A program made the position numbers and the translations under genes. From RGIG8775 sp045537235 (GTDB lineage: Bacteria; Bacillota; Clostridia; Oscillospirales; CAG-272): DNA of 36,453 nt. The notes beneath the pieces were generated by a model that did not search any database, was not told the origin of the DNA, and worked only from the letters and a program-made list of their open reading frames with translations. The first letter of the stretch is position 1. Each line of letters begins with the position of its first letter. The stretch lies in contig JAZSPB010000122.1 of assembly GCA_045537235.1 (NCBI GenBank), positions 1 to 36,453 on the forward strand. The letters run 5' to 3'. Shown here piece by piece: positions 1-7,560 of this stretch.

Positions 1-134
1 CCTTGCCAAAGTTTGAGCAAACATACTGCACCCCATGGGGTATTGCTATGTTCGCACAAACTACCAAAAGGGCGCAGGTCAAAAGTTTTTGCGGAGCTTT
101 TTTCAAAAAGCGACCTCCCGCGCCCGCAGGCGCC
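1..134. repeat. Long palindromic 3'-end repeat, copy 1 (cut by window edge)
   Basis: This is the loop and right half of the palindromic element that recurs seven times in the window. It contains the inner GTTTGAGC / GCACAAAC hairpin strands, the variable stem segment GGCGCAGGTCAAAAG, and the conserved arm TTTTTGCGGAGCTTTTTTCAAAAAGCGACCTCC ending in a CGCCCGCAGGCGCC tip. The left arm lies outside the window. The right arm is the common (type A) arm and faces the 3' end of the activase gene, about 95 bp away. Inner strands have one A-A mismatch in this copy. Confidence 0.9.
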
Positions 135-228
135 CCTCCGCCCCAACCGTTCAAAAAAGATGAGCCGTTTATTGAAGGTATTGCTTTATTTTAACATATT
201 TTTGGTGTTATGTCAACCGACTCTTGGT

Positions 229-1116
229 TTACACGATCACGCGAAGTCCGTAATTGCGAAGAATTTCGGCGGAACGAGCCATGCAATCGTCCTCGGACAG
301 AGCGGGCAATGTGTGGGCGCTGCCAAGTGACACATATTTGGACTGAGCCATATTGTGATATTTGAGCACACGAACCCCTGTGATGTTGGAATACTGCGAG
401 AGCAAGGCTCCGATGGCATCGATGGCATCATCATTATAACCGGGAATCAGCGGAATACGAATTTCAACTGCTTTTTCGCATTGAGCAAGGTAGGCAAGGT
501 TTTCCAAGATCAAGTCATTGCGCTGTCCGGTTCCCTCGCGATGCTTTTCGGGGTCGATGTGCTTAATGTCATAGAGGAACACATCGGTATAGGGCAAAAC
601 CTTGTCAATGGCCTCGCGCTTGACAAAGCCACTGGTATCTACCGCCGTATTAATATTCTCCCTTTTGAGCGCCGCCAAAAGCTCGGCACAAAAATCGGCT
701 TGACAAAGGCACTCTCCACCCGAAAGTGTCACACCGCCGCCCGAAGTCTCGTAGAAATCTCGGTCAGCCAAAAGATCGGGCAAAAGCGACTCCACCGTCA
801 CCTCACGACCGTAAAATTTGAGCGCATCCGCAAGGCAGACCGACTCACACTTTCCACAAGCCACACAACGTTCGCGGTCGAGGCGGTGCCCTTCGGCATC
901 CAGAATATGCGCCCCTTGGGGACACGCCGACGCACACGCACCGCAACCGATGCATTTATGGGCATAATATGCCAACTCGGGACGGAAGGAAAGCCCCTCG
1001 GGATTGTGACACCAGCGGCAACGAAGCGGACACCCCTTAAAAAACACCGTAGTCCGTATACCGTCGCCATCATGCACCGCGAAACGTTTGATATCCGAAA
1101 TAATTGCTTTTTCCAT
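229..1116 (-). CDS. Glycyl-radical enzyme activating enzyme (radical SAM)
   Basis: The 295-residue protein should use S-adenosylmethionine and a [4Fe-4S] cluster to abstract hydrogen from the glycine of a partner glycyl-radical enzyme. The radical-SAM motif is C29-x3-C33-x2-C36 within a GCPLRCRWCHNPEG stretch. It is followed by two ferredoxin-type clusters, C55-x2-C58-x2-C61-x3-C65 and C84-x2-C87-x2-C90-x3-C94, which is the layout of activases of eliminase-type enzymes rather than the shorter pyruvate formate-lyase activase. The SGGE motif of the family is present (TLSGGECL). It lies 145 bp downstream of the SMP-30 gene on the same strand and may be cotranscribed. The only glycyl-radical enzyme in view starts 3.9 kb away on the other strand, so partnership is inferred. 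Length is normal for the family. Confidence 0.93.
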   Translation of the reverse strand: MEKAIISDIKRFAVHDGDGIRTTVFFKGCPLRCRWCHNPEGLSFRPELAYYAHKCIGCGACASACPQGAHILDAEGHRLDRERCVACGKCESVCLADALKFYGREVTVESLLPDLLADRDFYETSGGGVTLSGGECLCQADFCAELLAALKRENINTAVDTSGFVKREAIDKVLPYTDVFLYDIKHIDPEKHREGTGQRNDLILENLAYLAQCEKAVEIRIPLIPGYNDDAIDAIGALLSQYSNITGVRVLKYHNMAQSKYVSLGSAHTLPALSEDDCMARSAEILRNYGLRVIV

Positions 1117-1143
1117 AATCTTCCTCTCATTGAATCGGTACCG

Positions 1144-1173
1144 CGCGACGGTGTATGTAATCTGCCCGTCGCG
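1144..1173 (-). promoter_or_regulatory. GC-rich hairpin in the activase leader
   Basis: CGCGACGG and CCGTCGCG form an 8-bp perfect stem about 28 nt upstream of the activase start codon. No clear -35 box could be paired with the weak -10-like TATACA nearby, so the activase may be read from the SMP-30 promoter through this hairpin. Its role is unknown. Confidence 0.4.
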
Positions 1174-1261
1174 GGAAAAATTGTTTTACTGTATAATCCA
1201 ACCGCAGAAACAGCCTGTATTTTTATTTTGATATAGCGAACAAAAACTTGCGCAATCATTA

Positions 1262-2119
1262 TCAGCCAAGATATCCGAAAAGATACGGCGCACGTCCTGC
1301 GTTCTCGGGCTTCATAAGATAGGTAAAGCCCGCATTCGGGTCTGCTTCAAGATCGGCGTGATAGCTCGCCGTCACAATGGCAAGATATTCCATGTTGTCC
1401 CCCGCAAATCCACAGCTTGCAGGAATGTTCGCGGGAACCTTGATCTCTGACACAAGCTTCATTTCCTTGGTATCGATCACCGCGATCACACCGCGCCCCC
1501 ACGAAGCCGCAAAAATCCGATCCTCCCGATCGACTGTAAATCCGTCAACACCGCGCAAAGGAATCTCCCTGCCCGTGTATTCGATATCGCCGCTTTGCTT
1601 GTCAAACGCATATTCCCGAATAGTGTGCGTGTCGCTGTCCGTGTGGTAAAACCGCTTTTCATCCATCGACCAATCCATTCCGTTGGACAGCATCAGCCCA
1701 TCCAAGAGAACGCGCACCCGCCCGTCCTTGTCAATGCTGTACAGCTTGCCGTCCTTCCTTTCGGAGATCTTTTTACGCCACTCACTCTGCGTCCCCACAT
1801 ACAGACGCCCGTCGGGTCCCACCTTCATATCGTTGGCATATTGGATTCGATACACCGACGGATCATACAGGTGCGTAATGCTGTCATTCTCATTTAAAAC
1901 AAACACACCGTCAGGCCGTGAAACCAGCAGTCTCCCTTCGGTATCAAACGCCATAGCCGAAACCCCCGGTGCCACAGAACGAACCGAAAGGGAAAGATCC
2001 TTCATATTCAATGCGCAAATTTCACCGCCCATACCGTTGACGAAATACAACCGCTTTTCCATAGGATTCCAGATCGGTCCCTCGCCAATGATACAGCGCT
2101 TTTGACAAATCAGTCTCAT
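1262..2119 (-). CDS. SMP-30/gluconolactonase family protein
   Basis: This is a 285-residue six-bladed beta-propeller of the SMP-30/gluconolactonase/LRE family, whose members hydrolyse sugar lactones or related esters with a bound divalent metal. The four residues expected to bind metal are present in order: E13 in the GEGPIW motif, N96 in YANDMK, N146 in LSNGMDW and D192 in GVDGFTVD. No signal peptide is seen, so it should be cytosolic. It is the first gene of a probable two-gene unit with the glycyl-radical activase, which suggests (inference only) that the pathway involves a sugar acid or lactone. It starts with ATG at 2119 behind a sigma-A promoter at 2152-2179. Confidence 0.88.
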   Translation of the reverse strand: MRLICQKRCIIGEGPIWNPMEKRLYFVNGMGGEICALNMKDLSLSVRSVAPGVSAMAFDTEGRLLVSRPDGVFVLNENDSITHLYDPSVYRIQYANDMKVGPDGRLYVGTQSEWRKKISERKDGKLYSIDKDGRVRVLLDGLMLSNGMDWSMDEKRFYHTDSDTHTIREYAFDKQSGDIEYTGREIPLRGVDGFTVDREDRIFAASWGRGVIAVIDTKEMKLVSEIKVPANIPASCGFAGDNMEYLAIVTASYHADLEADPNAGFTYLMKPENAGRAPYLFGYLG

Positions 2120-2151
2120 ATCCTTCTCCCACTGATGTTCTCTATATCTTC

Positions 2152-2179
2152 ATTATACATATTTTTTTGCGTTTGACAA
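2152..2179 (-). promoter_or_regulatory. Sigma-A promoter of the SMP-30/activase unit
   Basis: On the minus strand TTGTCA is followed after 16 bp by TATAAT. The -10 sits in a 15-bp block (2146-2160) identical to one at the araC promoter (4912-4926). Confidence 0.6.
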
Positions 2180-2358
2180 TGAAGATTTCAATACCTCTTG
2201 ACCTTTTCGAAACAAGAATTACAACAAACCGCGCTGCAAAAAGCGCAGTCACTGCCTCATTTTTTGATTTTTATAGAATTTTCCATTAATAATCTGTGAA
2301 TGACTGTTAACAATAGTAACAGAGCGCGAAAGCGACTCAATTAATATAGATTAAAAAT

Positions 2359-2376
2359 GAGATCCACACGGATCTC
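2359..2376 (+). promoter_or_regulatory. Leader hairpin before the spore-protein ribosome binding site
   Basis: GAGATCC-ACAC-GGATCTC is a perfect 7-bp stem with a 4-nt loop. It ends 7 nt before the AGGAG (2384-2388) of the spore-protein gene. A 5' stabilising hairpin is one possibility. I could not place a convincing sigma-G promoter in the 278-bp gap 2120-2397. Confidence 0.45.
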
Positions 2377-2397
2377 GGAAAACAGGAGAATCAAAAA

Positions 2398-2598
2398 ATG
2401 GCAAGCAACAAGACACTTGTTCCCGAGGTAAAGGAAGCACTTGAGAAGTTCAAGATGGAAGCTGCAAACGAGGTTGGCGTAACTCTGAACCAGGGTTACA
2501 ACGGTGATCTCACTTCCCGTCAGGCCGGTTCTATCGGCGGTCAGATGGTCAAGAAGATGATCGAGAGCTACGAGAACTCCATCAAGAACAACAAGTAA
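2398..2598 (+). CDS. Alpha/beta-type small acid-soluble spore protein
   Basis: The 66-residue protein matches the alpha/beta SASP family, DNA-binding proteins that coat and protect spore chromosomes and are degraded at germination by the Gpr protease. Both family signatures are visible: KFKMEAANEVGV, which holds the expected Gpr cleavage region (E-A-A-N-E here, where E-[IF]-A-S-E is more common), and TSRQAGSIGGQMVKKMI. The start ATG follows AGGAG at a 9-nt spacing. Expression would be expected from sigma-G in the forespore. Its presence is good evidence that the organism makes spores. No intrinsic terminator with a T-run follows; instead there is a structured region leading into the next gene. 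Confidence 0.96.
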   Translation: MASNKTLVPEVKEALEKFKMEAANEVGVTLNQGYNGDLTSRQAGSIGGQMVKKMIESYENSIKNNK

Positions 2599-2615
2599 GA
2601 AGATCCCCATAATGT

Positions 2616-2798
2616 CCCTCGCGAGGGGTGTTCCCCTTGCTGTGTGTGGGGGACGGGAGGTGTCTTTCCGACCTAATCTCATGACGGAATATGCGTTCCG
2701 ATGCACTTGTGCGCGTGAACAAAATTCCAAGGCATTCTCGCCCATGAGTTGATCGGAGCGACACCTCCGATTTTACATAGTGCACGGAGGTAAATTTT
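2616..2798 (+). promoter_or_regulatory. Structured leader with competing pairings at the SD of the glycosyltransferase
   Basis: The gap contains a perfect 12-bp palindrome CCCTCGCGAGGG (2616-2627), a hairpin GTTCCCC/GGGGGAC (2630-2654) and a hairpin CGGAA/TTCCG. Segment B, GACACCTCCG (2760-2769), can pair with three partners: CGGGAGGTGTC upstream (2654-2664, one bulged G), its own left neighbour TCGGAG (2753-2758), or the ribosome binding site CGGAGGT (2785-2791), to which it is perfectly complementary over 7 bp. This is seen in sequence; a regulatory role is inferred. No known riboswitch class is recognised. Confidence 0.45.
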
Positions 2799-3938
2799 AT
2801 GATAAAAGTGCTTCACGTTATCAGCGACACAGGCATTGGCGGCGCAGGGGTACTCCTATGTCACCTACTCTCCGAGTTCGACCGAACGACCCTTGACCTT
2901 TCCGTAGCACTCCCCCGCGGAAGTCACCTTGCGAGACGGATACGCGCCCTCGGCATCCGAGTCACGGAGTTGACCTTTGGTGCCGACCGCTCTGCCGACC
3001 TTCGCGCTGTGCCGGAGCTTTGTCGGCTTCTCCGTTCCGAAAAGCCCGATATTCTCCACACTCATTCGGCACTTTACGCAAGGCTGGCGGGATTTTTTTG
3101 CCGTGTTCCCGTTTTGATCAACACCCGTCACTGTGCCGACATGAAAGAACATCCCTCTCCCCTTCTGCGTCCGTTTTTGCGCAGCTTTGAGCGTCTGACG
3201 GGGAGCATTACCGTCGCTACCGCCGACTATGTAAAGGAGGTCCTCGTTCGACGGGGTGTTCCCTCGGAAAAAATTTGTGTCATTCACAACGGCAGCCGCC
3301 CCCTTGCCGTTCTCACGGAAGAGCAAAAGACCGCAACACGCCGAAAATACGGTCTTTCCCCTTCCGATTTTGTCGTGGGAATGGTCGCCCGCTTGGAAAC
3401 GGGAAAAGGTCATGAGACTTTTCTCCGCGCAGCCAAGCTATGTGCCAAGCAACATCCACGTATCCGCTTTATCATCGTCGGAGACGGCTCACAAGCCAAA
3501 TTACTTCATCAACTGTCTAACCGACTCGGTCTTGCCAACCGTATTATCTTCACGGGTTTTCTCTCTGACGTGACCCCTATCATGAACATTCTCCACCTCA
3601 ACGTCAACTGCTCCGAACGCTCCGAGACCTCCTCCCTCGCTCTATCCGAAGGTATGAGTCTCGGTGTGGTCCCCGTCGTCAGCACTTGCGGCGGCAATGC
3701 CCACATGGTCGGAAACGGTCAATGCGGCATCCTATTCCCACCGGGCGACGAACTCGCACTTTCCCAAGCCATTCTCTCGCTTGAACGCGACCGTCCTCGC
3801 CTCGCCGCCCTCTCCGAACAATGTCTTCTCCGCTTCCGACAACACTTTACCGCCCAAGCCATGACGCAACGCGTGGAGATGCTTTATAGGCGATTGGCGG
3901 AAGGGGCGTCTGCGGGCGCGGGGAGGTCGCTTTTTTGA
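2799..3938 (+). CDS. GT4-family glycosyltransferase
   Basis: This 379-residue GT-B-fold enzyme should transfer a sugar from a nucleotide-sugar donor to a lipid or glycan acceptor at the cytoplasmic face of the membrane. The N-terminal Rossmann domain starts with a Gly-rich loop (DTGIGGAG). The C-terminal domain carries VGMVARLETGKGHETFL and the E-x7-E motif (E276 and E284, SETSSLALSEG) that contacts the donor. The ribosome binding site GGAGGT lies 7 nt before the ATG. The last eleven codons and the TGA stop are supplied by the palindromic repeat that starts at 3905, so the tail ends R-S-L-F. Substrate is unknown; the gene stands alone apart from the spore-protein gene upstream. Confidence 0.88.
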   Translation: MIKVLHVISDTGIGGAGVLLCHLLSEFDRTTLDLSVALPRGSHLARRIRALGIRVTELTFGADRSADLRAVPELCRLLRSEKPDILHTHSALYARLAGFFCRVPVLINTRHCADMKEHPSPLLRPFLRSFERLTGSITVATADYVKEVLVRRGVPSEKICVIHNGSRPLAVLTEEQKTATRRKYGLSPSDFVVGMVARLETGKGHETFLRAAKLCAKQHPRIRFIIVGDGSQAKLLHQLSNRLGLANRIIFTGFLSDVTPIMNILHLNVNCSERSETSSLALSEGMSLGVVPVVSTCGGNAHMVGNGQCGILFPPGDELALSQAILSLERDRPRLAALSEQCLLRFRQHFTAQAMTQRVEMLYRRLAEGASAGAGRSLF

Positions 3939-4121
3939 AAAAAAGCTCCGCAAAAAACTTTTGTTCCGCGCCTTTTGGCAGTTTGTGCGAACATACTGCA
4001 CCCCTTGGTGTTCTATTATGTTTGTACAAATATTGGCATGGGCGCGGAACAAAAGTTTTTGAGCACATTGGAAGAAAGTGGGATTTGCTTCAAAAAGCGA
4101 TCTCCACGCCACAAGCGCTCC
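3905..4121. repeat. Long palindromic 3'-end repeat, copy 2 (convergent gap)
   Basis: The left arm is type A (GGTCGCTTTTTTGAAAAAAAG then CTCCGCAAAAAACTTTT) and overlaps the last codons and stop of the glycosyltransferase. The variable stem TTGTTCCGCGCC pairs with GGCGCGGAACAA. The inner hairpin is GTTTGTGCGAACAT with a TGTTTGTACAAA partner strand. The right arm is the divergent type B arm, with a CACTTTCTTC-type insert, and ends 2 bp before the araC stop codon. Confidence 0.92.
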
Positions 4122-4123
4122 TT

Positions 4124-4900
4124 TTAATTCTCACAAGACTTTTTATAATCTGCGGGGGCACATCCCTCACGTTTGGAAAACTCTCTGGAAAAGTGGCAGG
4201 GCTCCGCATATCCGCAGATTGTTGCCACCTCGCCTACCGAAAGGCTATCCGATGCCAAAAGCTGTTTGGCATATCCGATCCGCAGGGAAATGAGGTACTC
4301 TTTGGGGGACACGCCCAGTTTTGACAAAAACAATTTGCGGAAATACACCTCGCTGATACCGCAAAGCGCCGCAAGCTCCGTGACCGTCAGCTCGGGGGAG
4401 GTAAAATCGGCGGTAATACGTTTCAATGCCGGCTCGAGCAACCGATATTGTGCGTCGGTTTGGTAGTTCCGCCTTTGCTCGTCATGGAGCTGAATCATGA
4501 TGTCATAGATGGCTTTTTTGGTCACCAACTGTCGACGGTCACTTTGTATTCGCCACTCTTTCTCGGCATTTTTGAAAGTTTTGACCAGCTTTTCGTTGTT
4601 TCGAAAACGCAAAGAAAAAGGTTCGCAAGAGAAATCCCCCTCCACATCAAAATTAATGGCGGTGCACCCACCCGGATTACAGTTCATTACGCGATAAGAT
4701 GACCCTTTCGGCAGATAAAAAAGCTCTCCGCTTCCCGTGTGCATTATTCTTCCGTCGGAGAAAAAATAGTCCTTCTCTGCTCCTTCGTCATTCAAAACAA
4801 ATCCGTGTGTCGGGCGGTCATTATGTACAGCTTTCCCCGCCACAACATACACTGCCAGCACAACCTTATTCACCGTGAGCGAATTCCACTGATCGAACAT
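4124..4900 (-). CDS. AraC/XylS-family transcriptional regulator
   Basis: The 258-residue protein has an N-terminal cupin-like sensing region (about residues 10-110) and a C-terminal pair of helix-turn-helix motifs (about 160-255). The second of these ends in GYAEPCHFSREFSKREGCAPADYKK, the AraC signature. It probably senses a carbohydrate or related small molecule. It is divergent from the glycyl-radical enzyme gene with a 109-bp gap holding both promoters, so that enzyme is the most likely target. The start ATG at 4900 follows AGGTGAT. The gene end abuts repeat copy 2. Confidence 0.93.
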   Translation of the reverse strand: MFDQWNSLTVNKVVLAVYVVAGKAVHNDRPTHGFVLNDEGAEKDYFFSDGRIMHTGSGELFYLPKGSSYRVMNCNPGGCTAINFDVEGDFSCEPFSLRFRNNEKLVKTFKNAEKEWRIQSDRRQLVTKKAIYDIMIQLHDEQRRNYQTDAQYRLLEPALKRITADFTSPELTVTELAALCGISEVYFRKLFLSKLGVSPKEYLISLRIGYAKQLLASDSLSVGEVATICGYAEPCHFSREFSKREGCAPADYKKSCEN

Positions 4901-4917
4901 ATCATCACCTCATCTTC

Positions 4918-4946
4918 ATTATACATCCTTATTTCGATTTCGTCAA
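4918..4946 (-). promoter_or_regulatory. Sigma-A promoter of araC
   Basis: On the minus strand TTGACG is followed after 17 bp by TATAAT. The predicted start is only about 12 nt before the ATG, so the leader is little more than the ribosome binding site. The surrounding 15 bp (4912-4926) are identical to the -10 region of the SMP-30 promoter. Confidence 0.75.
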
Positions 4947-4963
4947 GTGTTTTGCTTTTTTCA

Positions 4964-4991
4964 TTTACAAAATCATCAAAAAGACTATAAT
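4964..4991 (+). promoter_or_regulatory. Sigma-A promoter of the glycyl-radical enzyme gene
   Basis: TTTACA is followed after 16 bp by TATAAT. The ribosome binding site GGAGGTGAT (4998-5006) begins where transcription should start, giving a leader of about 12 nt. The promoter is divergent from that of araC with 17 bp between the two -35 boxes. Confidence 0.7.
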
Positions 4992-5009
4992 GGTCTTGGA
5001 GGTGATATT

Positions 5010-7229
5010 GTGGAATACATCAAAGACCAAGATTATAAGTACATTATCAACAAATATCATGACACATCTAAACCCTATAACAGCTTTTCCCGTTTTGTCC
5101 GCCGCGACGAGATCTTTGCTGAGAGCACCGGAAAAAGTGTGGATCAGATCATAGAGGAAATCACGGCAAAGGATCAAACGATCGCTCACCTTTCGCATCA
5201 CATTCGAAAGGCAACCGCCTTTGCCTACACCCTCAACAACACGCGAATTGCCTGCGACTGCCGTGACCGTTTCCCTGCCATCAATGCGATCGCCCGTCAT
5301 CTGGGGGGAATGCAGAATAAATGGAGAAAGCAACTGTTTTACGAGATACTCCCCGAAATCGGTGCCAAGCGAGATGCCCTTGAAAAAGCGGGTACCGTAA
5401 CCATCTGGCCCGACTTTGACCACGCGGTTCCGCTTTGGGACAGAATTTTCGCCCTTGGTTTTTCCGGTCTTCTGGAGGAAAGTGAAAAGGCGCGCCGCGC
5501 AAAGGAGTGGAACGAGGAAGAGGATGCTTTCTTTGAGGGCATCAGACTTTCCTACGAGGCCATCATCCACCTGACAGAACGCCTCGCTGACCTTGCGGAA
5601 GCGACCGAAGGCTCGGAACGCATGGGAAAAGCATTGCGCAACATTGCCAAAAATCCCCCCTCCACCTTCTATGAAGCACTTTTGGTGGATTATCTGTTTT
5701 TCATTATTTGTGAGCACATCGACTGTATGCAAGCGCGTTCTCTTTGCAATTTTGACAGAGAATTTTACAAATTCTATAAAAATGACATTGAGAACGGCAT
5801 AAGCGAAGAGGAGATACGCACCGACCTCGCCTATTTCCTTTTGCAGTTTACCGCCATTGACAACTACTGGAATCAGCCCGTATACCTCGGCGGCTGTGAT
5901 GAAAACGACCAAGCCATTACCAATGAGCTTTCTTATCTGTTTCTTGATGTTTATGACAAAATGGGCATCTTCAACCCCAAAGTGCAGTTGAAGATCTCCA
6001 AAACCACCCCCAAGGAATTCACCCTCAAGGCGCTGGATATGATTCGTCGAGGACATAACTCTTTGGTATTCGTGTGCGACGAAACCATTCGCGCGGCGCT
6101 GATAAAGGCAGGTGCCACAGAGGAGCAAGCCCGTCTTTGCGACGTGAAGGGATGCTACGAATACGCCATCCGCGGTGCCTACGGAATCGGCATGAACTAC
6201 CTCAACCTCATGAAACCCCTTGAATATGCTCTTCACGAAGGGCATGACGGTGTGAGCGGTGTCATGGGAGGGCTACCCTGCCCCGCGCCTTCGGAATACA
6301 AGACCTTTGATGCGTTTTTTGCCGAATATGAACGTCAATTGGTACACATCATCAACCAGACCATAGAAGTGACCAACGGTTTTGAGGGCTACCTTGAATA
6401 CATCAATCCCGCCTCGGTACTCTCCGCCACCTTACCTACCTGCCTTGAACGCGGAAAATCTGCAACTTCGGGCGGAGCGGTCAGCAACGATTCGGACATA
6501 TTCGCAGGATTTATTGCCGACGCGGCCGACTCCTTGGCCATGATCAAAAAATACGTGTTCGACAAAAAAGAGATCACCCTTGAAGCACTCGTTAAGATCC
6601 TTGACAAAAATTACAAGGGTGAGGAAAATCTCCGCAGAAAGCTTTACCACGACCCCGACAAATACGGAAACAACCGCGAGCTTCCCGACAGCATCGCCAT
6701 CCGAATCAGAGACATCTTCGTAAGCCATGTCACGGGGCGTCCCAATGCCGAAAAACGAGGTGGAAAATGGGTATGCGGTTTCCACGTGGCAAGAATGTCC
6801 TACATTCAGGGGAAGACCACAGCAGCCTCTCCCAACGGAAGATTTTTTGGTGAAGAGCTTTCCAAAAACATCTCTTCGTCCATGGGGCAAAACCGCGAAG
6901 GTGCCACGGCTGCCATCCTTTCCGCAACCAAACTCGACGCGACCGGCTTTACCTCCGATGCGGCGCTTGATTTGGGTCTTCTTCCCTCGGCTGTTTCCGG
7001 CGAAGACGGTCTCGAAGCCATGTACGCACTGCTCATGACCTTCATGAAACGCAACGGGCACGCGATCCACATCAATGTATTTCATGCCGACACGCTCCGT
7101 GACGCACAAGCCAATCCGGAAAAGTATCAAGATCTTCAGATCCGCGTTTGCGGTTGGAATGTGCTTTGGAACAATATCAACAAGGTCGAGCAAGACAAAT
7201 TTATCCTTCAGGCGGAAAGTCTTCAATAA
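5010..7229 (+). CDS. Glycyl-radical enzyme, PFL family, unassigned substrate
   Basis: The 739-residue protein has the two hallmarks of glycyl-radical catalysis: a thiyl cysteine in GCYE (C382, with E384 as likely base) and a C-terminal glycyl motif RVCGW with G715 as the radical site. The Cys-x-Glu arrangement is that of dehydratases and lyases (diol dehydratase, choline lyase) and not of pyruvate formate-lyase, which has adjacent cysteines. The RVCGW motif differs from the usual RVxGY. I place the start at GTG 5010 because GGAGGTGAT precedes it at the right distance; an ATG 21 codons upstream would start inside the promoter. Probable activator: the radical-SAM protein at 229-1116. Probable regulator: the divergent AraC protein. 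The substrate cannot be read from the sequence. Confidence 0.9.
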   Translation: MEYIKDQDYKYIINKYHDTSKPYNSFSRFVRRDEIFAESTGKSVDQIIEEITAKDQTIAHLSHHIRKATAFAYTLNNTRIACDCRDRFPAINAIARHLGGMQNKWRKQLFYEILPEIGAKRDALEKAGTVTIWPDFDHAVPLWDRIFALGFSGLLEESEKARRAKEWNEEEDAFFEGIRLSYEAIIHLTERLADLAEATEGSERMGKALRNIAKNPPSTFYEALLVDYLFFIICEHIDCMQARSLCNFDREFYKFYKNDIENGISEEEIRTDLAYFLLQFTAIDNYWNQPVYLGGCDENDQAITNELSYLFLDVYDKMGIFNPKVQLKISKTTPKEFTLKALDMIRRGHNSLVFVCDETIRAALIKAGATEEQARLCDVKGCYEYAIRGAYGIGMNYLNLMKPLEYALHEGHDGVSGVMGGLPCPAPSEYKTFDAFFAEYERQLVHIINQTIEVTNGFEGYLEYINPASVLSATLPTCLERGKSATSGGAVSNDSDIFAGFIADAADSLAMIKKYVFDKKEITLEALVKILDKNYKGEENLRRKLYHDPDKYGNNRELPDSIAIRIRDIFVSHVTGRPNAEKRGGKWVCGFHVARMSYIQGKTTAASPNGRFFGEELSKNISSSMGQNREGATAAILSATKLDATGFTSDAALDLGLLPSAVSGEDGLEAMYALLMTFMKRNGHAIHINVFHADTLRDAQANPEKYQDLQIRVCGWNVLWNNINKVEQDKFILQAESLQ

Positions 7230-7238
7230 ACGAAAAAT

Positions 7239-7450
7239 GCGCCTGCGGGCGCGGGAGGTCGCTTTTTTGAAAAAAAGCTCCGCAAAAAACTTTTGTTCCG
7301 CGCCCTTTTTGCAGTTTGTGCAAACATACTGTCCCCCATGGTGTTCCACTGTGTTTGCACAAACATTGGCAAAGGCGCGGAACAAAATTTTTTGCGCACT
7401 TTTGAAGAAAGTGTGCTTTTCTTCAAAATGCGACCTCCTCGCTGCGCAAA
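7239..7450. repeat. Long palindromic 3'-end repeat, copy 3
   Basis: The element starts 9 bp after the glycyl-radical enzyme stop with GCGCCTGCGGGCGCGGGAGG and a type A arm. The stem TTGTTCCGCGCCC pairs with GGCGCGGAACAA, and the inner hairpin GTTTGTGCAAACA pairs with TGTTTGCACAAAC (13 bp perfect). The right arm is type B. The next gene (ddh) is in the same direction and has its own promoter 28 bp beyond the element. Confidence 0.92.
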
Positions 7451-7477
7451 AAATCTCTTTTTTTTGTTGCGAAAATC

Positions 7478-7506
7478 TTGCAATAATGCGTCTTTTGTGT
7501 TATAAT
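7478..7506 (+). promoter_or_regulatory. Sigma-A promoter of ddh
   Basis: TTGCAA is followed after 17 bp by TATAAT, giving a leader of about 48 nt before the ATG at 7561. Confidence 0.75.
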
Positions 7507-7560
7507 TATCCCATATTTTTCGAACGCATAAAGACTTTGTGCGGAAAGGCAGGTTGGTTT

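Noticed and set aside
355..1236. A 293-codon plus-strand frame opposite the activase
   Set aside because: Shadow frame; the minus-strand activase has all radical-SAM and ferredoxin motifs.
4965..6245. A 426-codon open frame on the minus strand opposite the glycyl-radical enzyme
   Set aside because: Shadow frame; the plus-strand protein has clear catalytic motifs across the same region.
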